A stretch of 64,000 bases of DNA. Origin: Phoebastria nigripes. Taxonomy: Eukaryota; Chordata; Aves; Procellariiformes; Diomedeidae. The position numbers and the translations under genes are program-made. How positions within the stretch are numbered: position 1 is the first letter of the stretch; every line of letters begins with the position of its first letter. Below, piece after piece: positions 40,291-52,100 of this stretch. A model generated the notes under the pieces. The model had not been told where the DNA came from. It made no database searches and saw only the letters and a program-made list of their open reading frames with translations. The stretch is from positions 318,394-382,393 of the forward strand of contig JAYKAV010002792.1 in NCBI GenBank assembly GCA_035582835.1, read 5' to 3'.

Positions 40291-40698
40291 TGGGAAGGGA
40301 AGTATTTTAAATAAGCTGTGTCTTACATTCTCACTTTCCCAAATGCAGAGCTTGGATTCCTCTCTGCAATGGGTCCTAAGACCTTGGAGGAGCAGCCAGG
40401 CCGTCCGCGTGGGGGGCCAGCGGGCACGCGCCCGGTGCGACTTCTGCTCAACTGATCCAGGTTCTGCTGCTGAAGCACATTCCAGGAGCAGCCGCTTAAT
40501 TACAAGAGGTACTCTGTGAGGAAGAAGCTTTCCTCTTGGGCACCCACCTGACTGAAGATCCCCCAATCTTTAAACAGAAAGAAGGAATTCCTCTTTCTTT
40601 CTTTCATATTCCTCTGCCTGCCCCCCCGCCCCTTTCTGGCTTGCCTGTAAAATAAACCCTGCTTTCTGCTTCACTGATTGGGTCTGTTTTACTGACCA
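40291..40698 (+). mobile_element. Possible small solo LTR (408 bp)
   Basis: Starts TGGGAAGG and ends CTGACCA. The hexamer before it (TGAAAA, 40285-40290) and after it (TGAAAG, 40699-40704) differ at one base, as in a decayed 6-bp target duplication. Inside are a CpG-bearing GC-rich block (40400-40445), a TATA-like TCTTTAAAC near 40567-40575 and AATAAA at 40651-40656, in LTR order. No internal retroviral genes adjoin. The limits were chosen partly to fit the duplication, so this is a hypothesis; a chance GC-rich patch is the alternative. Confidence 0.35.
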
Positions 40699-43600
40699 TG
40701 AAAGACTGATCTTCAGTAGACGATGCTGTTTGACATTCCATGTATAAAATTGGTTGGATTTGAGGTTGACAGTGAGCTTAACCTAATCATCCTGTATGTG
40801 GTTTGATACAGAAACCAACTTTCTTTAAGTGAGGAATATTCACTTAAAAGAATCATGACAGTTTAGAAGGATAGTTTTCAAATGTCTCGTTCTTAAGGAT
40901 TTATCTACTTAGAAAGCTTTAAAACTGTCTTAACTTTGTTTAGCAGTTGACAGGCTAGCTTATGAATTACATAGAGTCCAAGGGAGGAAATGAAATGCTG
41001 GAGATTCTGGAAATAGAATATATTGAAATAAGGGTTGCAATAAAAATAATTTGGAGTCCTAATAGTGGAAAAGAGAACAGAATGATGAGCCTTCTTCAAT
41101 CTTGTTTTTGCATGCTGTGCTCCTAAGAAACCTGATAGTATGTGACCCTTCTATTGCCAGCTTGTATGAAACACATCTTCTGATTCTGAAGTAGTGAAGC
41201 TTTAAATATTGTATTATTGTTTTACCTAGGTATTGGTTCAGCAAGGTGAACATGTGAGTAGCTCTGTTAAAATAATCTAGCTTTCAGTGCTTAGAGTTTT
41301 GGAAGAGTGAGTGAGACTTCTACCCACGCATGCCTACCCCCCCCCCCCCCAGCCCCTCCAAATTTGATTGTATTTTAGAGGAGCTTAAAATAATGATTGG
41401 AGTACTTACAAAATGAAGATGCAGGCAATAGGGAGCTTGTGTACTTATAAAATATTGTCAAAGCTGGTAGTTTTATAATAAGCACTTACTTAAGTACAAA
41501 TAGTGGGGGAATAGACTTTTCAAACAAAGGAATACTTGGATTTATTTTCAGATTAATTGTTGAAAGGCAGTTTAAATTCTGTCTTGTATCCCTCAGAAGT
41601 GATTTTTTTTTTTCCTCACTTCAGAATATACCAAATAAATCCAGCCTAATGAATCACTTTCTGTGTACTATTAGTTTTTCAGAAAATTGGATTAAAATGA
41701 TTTTTTTTTAACTTTGCGGATTAAGTTGCTTCTGTGTTCTACTAACTTTTGACTGCTGCTGTTTGGAAGACTCTTTCAGTGTTTATTGCTTTGTTGCTTT
41801 AAAAATGAAATTGTTTTATGTAGTGTTAATGGGAAATGGTATGCTTTCTTCATCAGTACAAGGTACTAAGTCACTTGAAGTTTTAATTTTTATTTCAGAA
41901 AAAAAAAATTGGACTTCGGTTTAAAAGACAAAAAATGTTATTCAGACCTCCTTTTAGAATACTTACTGCTAGTGTTACGATTTGCATATATCCAACAAGA
42001 TTGTGTAAGGTACTTAAGCAGTGTGGAATATGTTTATTTTTCTGGGTGAGGTGGTTCTTTGAGGCTTAAACTACAGGTGCTTAAAGGCATGATGAAGATG
42101 GAGTTATGAATCTATTTGGTAATTATGTATGGATAAAGCCTTTCTACTAATAGTAACAAAGAGAGAGAAGTATATTCACTTGGAAAGAAGTTATTAATAA
42201 CATTTTTCCGATAACATTATTTATGCAAACTTTTTGCTTTGGATTAAGTATTCCCTTCTATTAAGAGCCTAGACCAAACCAATATTAATCTCAGTTGAAT
42301 TGCATCTTGTTAAATAGCATAGGTGTTCCAGAATAGAAATGATATACAAATATAACTGTGTAAGAGTGGGTTCCTTACACTTGATATGTTAAATGCTCTT
42401 TTGCCTTTAAAATGGATTCCCAACTGTGTGTGAGTGAAGTATATTGTTGTCACTGTTACTTATTGGGGACCATGTAATAGGTGGACATTGGGACTAGCAT
42501 CCATGTGATGGACAAAATTTATCTGCAATGAAATATGAAATTAAATATAAAAGTATATAGCTAAAAATTCCCTTGTCATTTGCATGTACAGGTTTCACAG
42601 ACTGCAAGCAGTACAGGCTGCATTTCCCAGTGATGTACAATACAGGATGTAACAGCTCAGTAGCTAGAGCCCTCATTCAGAATGCAAGATAGCCAAGTTA
42701 ATTCTCCACTTCTGTCCTTTATGTATGAGGACTACCCTGAACACCAGCCTTTTGGCTGCTCTGTAGTGTGAAAAGTTTTCTATTCCTTCCTTTAAAGCTG
42801 TTCTACAGAAGATTAACAGAGCTGAAAAAGAAAGGGCTAGAGATGGTATGTTTTCTCATCCCAGTGGAGTAAGCAACTGCCTTGGAGAGGGAAAACCTGG
42901 GCCTAACTTTCTGGCCCAATTCATCCTGCATCTGAAACTGGTTCCACGCAGTAGGGTATCTTAATCAAGAATAAGTGAGAAGTACCCTTCCATGATGGCT
43001 AGGACCACTATCTGAGTTGCTAGAAATTGTAGTTTGCTTTCCCTCGGTGCAAGCCCCTTATGTGATGCAGAGGGATACTATGATTGTTCATCCACTTCTC
43101 ACGATGTCCAGAAAAAGAAGTCGTTGCCACAGTATTTTATTCAGCATGATTCTGTGAGGTAATGATGAACAATTTTAGAACATGCCTAAGGAGGTAGGTG
43201 AAGGTGTAGCCATGAGGTAGGCATTGATATAGTTCTGCTAACACTAAGTACTTCTGCTTTTTTATGCAAAAATAAGGCTAAGGGCTACTGAGGAGTTTTT
43301 AATTGGGGGGAATCCATCTGAAATTTTGGTACTTCCTAGATTAAGCAGCTCTGTGTATGTGAAGGGGAGAAGGGTTTTGATGAGCCAACATTTTGAGTAT
43401 AAGGTCCTCATGTCTGTGGAGACTTAAGGAACCTGACTCTCCTGGTATGCTCTGAGTACTTGCAACTCCTGTTGAGTTTTGGAGGAGTTGCTTATGCTTA
43501 GGTACTGAAAAAAAAAATCTGAACTTGGACAGAAATCAGATGTTTTATCTCTATTTTAGGTAAGACTGGTTGTAGTTCTGACCTTTGCAGTTTGTCAGAA

Positions 43601-46600
43601 TGTACTTTGCTTTGAATTGTATTTTTGGAAAGCAGGCCATCAGCCTCAGATCTGTTGTGTTGCAAGCAGAATGTGGTAGGGGTTGTGAGAATACTCCGTG
43701 CCTCGCTGGAGACACCAGTTTAGCAGACTCAGAGTTTGTGTCGTATAAAGCTTAAACTCTGGACGGAAGTATTGTTGGCCTGTTTGTTAGTCTGAATTTA
43801 CTTTCTTTGCAGGTTGCACTTTCATTAATGGTTTAAAACTAACCTTGAAGGCTGTTTGGGGTTGTTTGTTTGTTGTTGTTTTTTTTTGGTGGGTGGAATT
43901 GATTTTGTTGTTTTTAATTCCCCTCCTCTGTATCTTTAGTATCTTACTCTGTTTGTCGTCCCACCCGCCTGCCCCACCCCCCCGCATCTTTTTAAATTCT
44001 TTAGATATATACCACTGATGGATCTTCTGCTCATTATCTGGTTACCTGATACTTCTTTGTACTGTAAGATGGGCGATTCATTCACTTACTGCTTTGATAA
44101 ACAAAGCAGTTGGGCTGAAAAGACTTTGTAAAATATCTGCTGAATTTTAAAGTTTTAAAGGAAGTCAGGAAGTTGAATCATGACTAGGGGGGACAGTGAT
44201 AGAAGGTATCCTGAAAGGTTGGGTATGTCTCCACAGGATGATGAAACCCAAGGTCTTGCGTTTGACTTACTGCTCCATTGTCAGCAAACTCCTGAAAGGG
44301 ACCACAAGCTTTAATTGATCTCCTTCAGTGGGTGACAATTTGCTGTTGCAGTCAACTACTGGAGTCGCATTCGTTTGGTTCTGTTGCCATCTTATACTTA
44401 CATGGAGAGATGAGGGAGATTTCAGACTTAAGTAGGTATTTACTCAAAACCCCAACAAGTCAACCCCCCCATCCCCACCCCCCATCACTCCACATTATGA
44501 AAATTCAGAATTCAGGTTTCAGAATTAAATGACCTTAATTTGGCCTGATGGTACATATTATTCAGCTTATGAATCCATCTAAAAAAGTGGAAGTTGAGCT
44601 CTTTGTGTTCTGGCTCATGAAGCGTTGAATACAGCATTGAATGCCTGTGCATTAACATTTAAGTGTCAGATATAGAGACAGCAAAAATGTCCTTAATGAA
44701 GCCAATAATTCTGTCTGAGCTCTGGAATTTGGAGTTTAGTTAGTATACTAATGATGGGACCACACATTTTAAAGGGTGGTGGAGAGTAGAATTAGTGTAA
44801 ACATTTTTGTCCCATATGTGAGGCAAGAAAGAGAAGGCCCTGAAGCGGCTGCAGAGCATACAGACAGAAGGAGCCTTGCTTGGTTGAGCTTTGTTTCTAT
44901 AGGAAGTAATGCTAAAACAAACTACAGTCTTTGAATGTGAGTTTAACTCTGAACTTTTGAGAAGTGGCTACGGAACTTGGTTTCTTGAGTGGTAGCCTGT
45001 ACTTTATATGAAATACTATATTACAGTATTTTATCTAGATGTTGTTATTTCAAGGATTGGAAAGTTCTTGATTGACTAAAAGTAATTGTTATTTAAATGT
45101 AGCCAATGCCTTTTCATCCCAGGTACTTCATATTTCACTGAACATCTATTTCTCTTTCAAGGTGTTATACTGAATGGGTGCATATACTTTCGTATTATAT
45201 GTATGTTATGTTTGTGTTAATGGTGTGCATTTGTAGTAAAACAATTGGTTATTACTTTGGAAAAATGTCACTGTCTTTAAAAAAAATGAATGAAATCTCT
45301 GTGAATTTCACAAAAATGAGATTTCTTTCACGTTGCACACCTGGGGAATGAGGATAATATCAGTTGTCGGTGTTTGTATTCTGTCAGAATTTTCCACTAT
45401 TAGAAATTAAAGGTACCAACTGATGTAATGTGCATAAAAAAGCAAAGCCATGGAAGTAGAGTCTCTGTGGGTTTGAAACTTATTAAATCTTTCAGTTGTA
45501 TGGCAACCGAATGCTGTGATACGAGACAAGTATTATGCAGTATTGACATTAAACCTTTTTGTATGGTCTGGAGGAGAATGGTGGGATCTTTGTGGCATCT
45601 GTGTAGCAAGTGCATTGTATTTCTCTCTCTGATAATTTAGTGAAGAAAGTCCCAAAGCAGAGACCAGTCCCTTCCTCTCCATGATTCTGAGGAATGTTAT
45701 TATTAACTGCTTCTTCCTCCTTGGCATGCTTGAAAATTTCTCTCCATGTGTGAACACTGTACTGATGCTGTGGGAAAGATCTTTCTGCATTTATTTCTCT
45801 TTAATCGAGGCACTGTGCTCTTCCCCCTCAGACCATAAATGGGTCCACTTAATCCTTCCATTTATGTAAAGGGTTAACTGCATTATAAAGGATTGCTGCA
45901 TCTTAGTTTAAACTGTGAGGATAGAGTGTTACCTTCTAATGAAAGAAAGCTTTTATTGTTATTGAAAATGGCATGGTAGAAGTGGTGGGGGTGATAGCTG
46001 TAAAGAACTCTGAGATCCTACCTAGTTATACGAATTTAAAGGGTAATTCAGCCCCAGTCAGAAACTAACCCAGCTGAGGTTAATTTGAAGCCACAGGTGC
46101 AGCCATCATCAGTCGTGANATCCAAGGCAGAATGGTAGGTACAAGAGCAGCATAAGACTGCTGTGTATTGCCATTTGTTCAGACCTTCTAGAGAAGCTGA
46201 AAAATAGGAAAGTGAATCTTACTTCAAGCACAGGTCCTCCAATTGTAGAACATGACTGTGCTTGATATGGTGGGAAAGTGGAATCCTCTTCTTCTGGATA
46301 GTGAATTTTCAAACCAGTCTCTGTTTATTTTAAAAACTTGTTTTTAGCTGCTTTTGTTTCAGCTCATGTATGTGTTAGACAAATCTGTGTGGAATAATTT
46401 CTCTTCTAGAGTTTAACAATGTTTCTTTAGTTACTAGTGGAATAGATTAGATAACTAAATTTGGATTATTGCTTGAAGAAAAGCATGTTCTTAATAAGTT
46501 TTTGGGGTATTTTTACAAAGTTTTTTTTTCCTCTGGATATTTTAAAAGTAATTGTACTACCTTGAAAGAATTTGTGCAGAATTTTTTTTTTTTCTGTTTT

Positions 46601-46934
46601 TGCATACCTTTGATGCCAGGTGAACGTTATTTGTAGGAACAAAGGCCAGTTACATATGTTTCTGGTTGTCTGTCAGATAAGCATAAATGGAAGTGGGCAA
46701 GGTGAGCAGTTTACAACTTTCTGGTCAAGATACCAGTTCTACAAATATGTGCTGTGAAGTCACCTGTTGGCTAGATAGTGTGGCTAGTGAGGTGTTTAAA
46801 AGTTAGGTTTAACTTTGAGACACNAATGTGACTATAGCTCTCCTGATGTGTTGCTTAGGTTCTTCATTTCTGCTCCTCAAGAAGAGAGTATCCCATGTTG
46901 CACCTTAAGGAAAGCATAATTATCATTAAGAGTC

Positions 46935-47507
46935 TGTTGTGGTTTAACCCCAGTTGGCAACCAAGCACCACACAGCTGCTCACTCTCCCCCACCAATGGG
47001 ATGGGGGAGAGAATCGGAAGGGCAAAAGTAAGAAAACTCGTGGGTTGAGATAAGAACAGTTTAATGATTGAAATAAAATAATAATAATAATAATGATAAA
47101 TTGTAATGAAAATAACAAACAGAGAGAGAAACAAAACCCAGGAAAAACAAGTGATGCAGCTGCTTACCACCCACCAACCGGTGCCCAGCCAGTCTCTGAG
47201 CAGTGATCGCTGCCCCCCCGACCAACTCCCCCCAGTTCATATACTGAGCATGATGTTATATGGTATGGAATACCCCTTTGGCCAGTTTGGGTCAGCTGTC
47301 CTGGCTGTGCCCCCTCCCAGCTTCTTGTGCACCTCCTCACTGGTAGCGCATGGGAAGCTGAAAAGTCCTTGGCTTAGTATAAGCACTGCTTAGCAACAAC
47401 TAAAACATCAGTGTGTTATCAACATTATTCTCATACTAAATCCAAAACACAGCACTATACCAGCTACTAGGAGGAAAATTAACTCTATCCTGGCTGAAAC
47501 CAGCACA
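46935..47507 (-). mobile_element. Solo LTR of an endogenous retrovirus, minus strand
   Basis: Read on the minus strand it begins TGTGCTGGTTTCAGCC and ends GGGTTAAACCACAACA, the ends of an LTR type common in bird genomes and similar at the start to the LTR at 14242. The flanking pentamers are GAGTC (46930-46934) and CAGTC (47508-47512), a 5-bp target duplication with one mismatch. In the minus sense it carries TATA-like sequence (47225-47263), then a variant polyadenylation signal ATTAAA (47060-47065 on the plus strand), preceded by an ATT simple repeat (about 47077-47098). No retroviral genes adjoin. Family assignment needs a repeat library. Confidence 0.8.
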
Positions 47508-50500
47508 CAGTCATACTTCCTTGGTGTACAGTGTATAAATGCTACTTCCTCTCTTTTCATTTTCACATCAGATGAATTGGACAGGCAGAAGCAAACATGA
47601 TGATTATAACAAATTAACAGCTTGTAATTTAGGGAGAATGGCAACATTAAAAAACCCAAATGTTTATACCAAATGTTTATAGTGAAGTACATGGTGATCC
47701 TGTGTAAACCTTTATAATTTTCAGCAGAAATATGGTACAAGGCTTCTCTTTCTGTTACTTTTCCTGTATTTTCCTCCTTCCCCTCACAGTGTCTTCCTTT
47801 CTTTTCTAGCATTATTTTCCTGGATGCAGACAAGCACGTACACATGAACTGAGTGGTGTGTTTCTGTATTGCCTGTTCGGTACATGCCCTGTGTACTGCG
47901 GGGTTCATTGGTGGTGGAGGTTTGGCCTGAGAAGCTGCATGTCTGTTCTGATAGCACTGTAGGAAAGATCATTCATGGTACCCGTTTTACATCTCCTCGT
48001 CAAAATATCTGTCAGCAGCAGGCCCTTTTCAGCTGGCTTTGTTAATGTTTTGCACACAGTGACAGTGTTTCTCTGCTTGCTGTAGAAATACTAGCCTGAA
48101 GTAGCCCAACATAAACTTCAAAAGCGAAACCAACATCAATACAAGTCAATATGAAGTGGTAATATTCAGCTGTTGCATGTCTGCTAAGTGTTTTCTTTCC
48201 TTTTTTGGGAAGGGCTGGAAAACTGTTTCTCACAATTATGTTATTTAGTCACTAATATTAAAAGAACGGTCAGATTATTGCTGACCACAAAAATCGCTTT
48301 GAGAGGATGGTCTGGTTTATTATTTCTGTCTTTCTGACATACGCTTTAAACGGATGGACTGCATTTCTAAAGTTACATTTTGAAATGCATCAGGATTCAG
48401 AAACAAGCTGTGTTTAGAATTGGGTTTTGGTGCCTGCATCCATACAATTAGATAGGTTATATTCTTTTCAACGTATGTTGCAGGATTTAATTATTTGTGC
48501 ATACTTCTTCATAAAAAGAAGCACAGAAATGCAAGTTTTTTGTTTTTACTGATCATCTTTCCCGTTCTTCCTTTTGTTTTTGCTATATTCATTTCAAACA
48601 CTTTTGTTGTTCTCAAATAAGTAGGCACAGAATCTGTTCCTTGGCAAAGGCAGTTTATTACTGTAAATTGTATACTGGCTTCTACAGGTAACTTTACAAA
48701 AATCTTATAGCAAAATTGTTTTTAAAATTATTCCTTTTTACGGAACATAATGTCGATGATTATTGCTAAATGAGAAGTTGGTTTGTAGAGCATTGCAGTC
48801 TTTCAACTTTTCTCAGACTCCTAACATAACCGTATTAAGGTTTAACAGGATTGCATGAATATCTTAGATAAGCATGAAGTCCTCCTTGTTATCATGCTGA
48901 GGGTACCACTATACCTTACAACTGAGGAGAAATATTTTGGTGTATCCACCTTCTGTCAGGATGGAGAAGTGGGACGGGCCCTTACTCGGAAAGGAATTCT
49001 CGTACCTCATCTCCCAGGAAATCTAACCTTTGCTTATGAAGCTAAACTTAATTTTTGCTGACAGAGAGCCCGCTGCAAGGCTGGCTGCTGCAGTCTTGTA
49101 AAATAGCAAGAAATGAAAACTGAGCCTGACTGAGCTCAGTTATTCTCATTCTTCGTCTGCTTCTGCACAGCTGTGTGAAAAAGAAAAACAAAGGTTTATT
49201 TGCACTCAATGGATGTGATTTCCTGCAATGAAACAAATGCACATGGACTACACACGTCAGGTTTCTTTGACTTCTCTCATTTGACTCAGCAAAAACGTTT
49301 CACTTTTTTCTTTTTCAGTGACTGGCATACGTTGATCTGCTGGGTTATTTTTGTTTGCTCGTTTTCTCCTCACAGTTCATCAGGGTCTTAGAGCCAAGTT
49401 GTGGCCTTCTTTTTCCCTGTAGTTTTTCAGCAGGCTTGAAAAACTTTGTTAGCAGTACACTTTGTTATCAGATGTCTGCTTAAAAGAAAGTGATGAAAGG
49501 TGGTACTTAGGCCAGTCTTTTAGTAAATGTATAAAGAGTACGGTCTGCTTTGTTCCCTGTTTGAGTGGTGATTCCCAGTTGGTGAGAGATGTAGCAGGAG
49601 TGGCTGAAGCAGTTACTGTTCTGGCTGTCATCCACCCAGCTCCCCCAGGGTTTCCTACTCCAGCAGCAATACTGGTCTCGTGATGCTGTGTGTGTTCTTG
49701 AGCTGATACCAGCTGATATCAACTGGTGCTGATTTCAGTTTAATATACCAGGTTAGTGTGTCTGTGGTAGCTCAGGAGCAGACTTGCATCCCGATCAGCC
49801 ATCCTTGTGCAAGGGAGATGTAACCTTGGGTGAGGACTGTTAGTGTTAGTAACTGGTTTTGGCTATTGTAGTGATGAGATTATTGTAATTACAAGACTGT
49901 GTATACACAGATGAACTGTAATACAAAGATGCCATTTAACACTCTTCAGTTACTCCCCAGAGGAAAACTACCAATCAGATAGAAATATTCTGTCTTGCAA
50001 CCAAATATGGGAAAGAAGAACGGGACTTACTGCAAGCAGCCATGGATTAAGTAGTGTTTAAAGCGGGCGTGGGGGGAGTCAGGGAAATCCAGATGTCAAG
50101 GGACATCCTTTTTCAACAGCAGGCCAGAGGTGAGCAGTCAAGGTCTTCAGACTTCTTCAGTGGTTCTGTTCCTGGTTTTGCATACAGTTAATTCCACTAA
50201 TGGTGGTGAAGAAAAATCCCTTTGTGTCAAGTTTTCATTATTATTTTACCCCACTTTTCTGCTTGTTACCAAAGGCATACCTTGCTTATTCTCTGCTAAA
50301 GGTTGCTAATAGTGATTAGGATTACTCTATGGTATGGTGTTAGAACATTAGTGCCCATGGACTGTTTTCCCTTTAAGCTTTGTAAAAGGAGGAAAAAAAA
50401 AAATAGGAGAAATTACATGACTTACTGTTGGGGTTTTTGTTTGTTTTTAAATTGTAATCTTTGTAATACCTATTAGATTATATTGGTTTCTAGACAGTAC

Positions 50501-51837
50501 TTTCCTCAGCTGTTCAAATCTTACAGGGTGGAAGTTTAAATTTGTGGTGAATAATATCTACTCAGTGTCCAGGTCTTTGATTAGTTAGCTTAAGAATAGG
50601 AGGCTTTAAGTACTCTTGAATTGTTAAGAGTACAAAGTACTATCAGATGAACTTTTGTTTTTATAACCTTGTTCCAATTTTATATGAAAGTGTGCATCTG
50701 AGCTTCTCCACACTCACTAGAAAAGCAGCTATGAAGGAGAGGATGGGCTTTTATAAAATTTGCAATCTTATATTAAAACAACGTTCATCCGTTACCAAGC
50801 AAGCCACTACTAAAACCATCTACCTTTGTTGTTTTCAAGATACAAGAGTATGCAATGGAATTTAGATTACTTCATTTAAAGGCTATTCATATTACAGAGT
50901 AATACAATGTAGGAATTTACTTGAAGTTCAGGGAAGGGAAAAACCTCACCATCTTCAGTATGCTAATGGCATGTATAGTGAGAAAGCTGCCATGTAGTGT
51001 ATATGTTCTACCAGAAACTGATGGTGTTTTAAATAGGTATTTAATCTCTCTTTACTTAATGAGTATTTTGTGTGTAGTTTCTGTGCTCATATAGACTGAA
51101 ACTACAAGTACATAGAAGGAAATATCTTGAGTCAATATTTTCTGTTACTGGTGTGAAGAAATAACTTTAGTGATACAGACTTCATTATTACAGTAGAATT
51201 AAGGGGAACAGGTATGGAGAACAACTTCTTAGTAATTTACATCAATGGATTTAGGAATTCTGGAATAAATTTAGATATTTAGGAACTTCCAAAATATAGC
51301 TCTTGAAATCTGTATTCTCTTTAGATGCTGTTGTTGAAACACCCTTCCAAGTAATGCACGAATATGTTTCGGCGAGAGTTCAGGGGCAGCAGGGGAACAA
51401 CACCTCATACTTCTGCAGATAATTAGACTAGGCATCATTATCTGACTGTAATGAAAATCTGGTGCTTGTCATGCCCCAGGAATGCAGAAACTTTTTTTCA
51501 GTTTCAAGGTATTTTTAGTTATTTTCTTAATATAAATAATTTCTTAATATAAATAATTATGTTAAAAATACAATAAATTTGAAGTATATGTGCTATTGAT
51601 TCCATGGAAGAAAAACACTATGTAGTACAACATTTGCAGTTAATTCTAGTTAATTCTAGCTTTTAGATTTTCTTTAAGCTGAATGTTCTTCTGCTCAACA
51701 GTAGAAATAGTTAACAAATGTGTAGTACTACATTGAAGTCGGAAATTAAGTTCCTAGATATTTTCAAACATGAATTTTTATTAAAAATAAATATAAATTA
51801 TTTAACTAAATTTAAGACAGCTTGCAGTTTTTAAAGT

Positions 51838-52100
51838 CATAGAACTGTAGAATAATTGACTTTGAAAAGCACCTCAGGATGTCTCAAGTCCAACCTTCTC
51901 TCAGCCCTGAGATCAGACAAGGTTTCTTTGGGCCTTACGTGATTGGATCTTAGAAACCTACAAGGATGGAGACTACACAACTTCTCTGGGGAACGTCTTC
52001 TACTGCCCAGCTGTCCTCACGGTGAAAAAGCTTTTTCTTTTTGTCAAGTTGGAATTTCTAAATCTCCAGATACACATTCTTCACAATTGTTCCTCAGCTG
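51838..52100 (-). mobile_element. CR1 LINE, old 3' fragment
   Basis: The plus-strand start TCATAGAACTGTAGAAT is the diverged reverse complement of the CR1 3' terminus, which normally carries repeats of ATTCTATGA. Inside are further recognisable CR1 3' blocks in antisense: AAGTCCAACC, AAGGATGGAGACTACACAAC, CTCTGGGGAAC and CTCACGGTGAAAAAGC. The element is severely 5' truncated and well diverged, hence an old insertion. The far limit is approximate and similarity may continue to about 52165. Confidence 0.8.

Noticed and set aside
47408..47908. 166-codon minus-strand open frame
   Set aside because: It crosses the border between unique DNA and the LTR, has no recognisable domain, and its hydrophobic end is simply translated LTR sequence.
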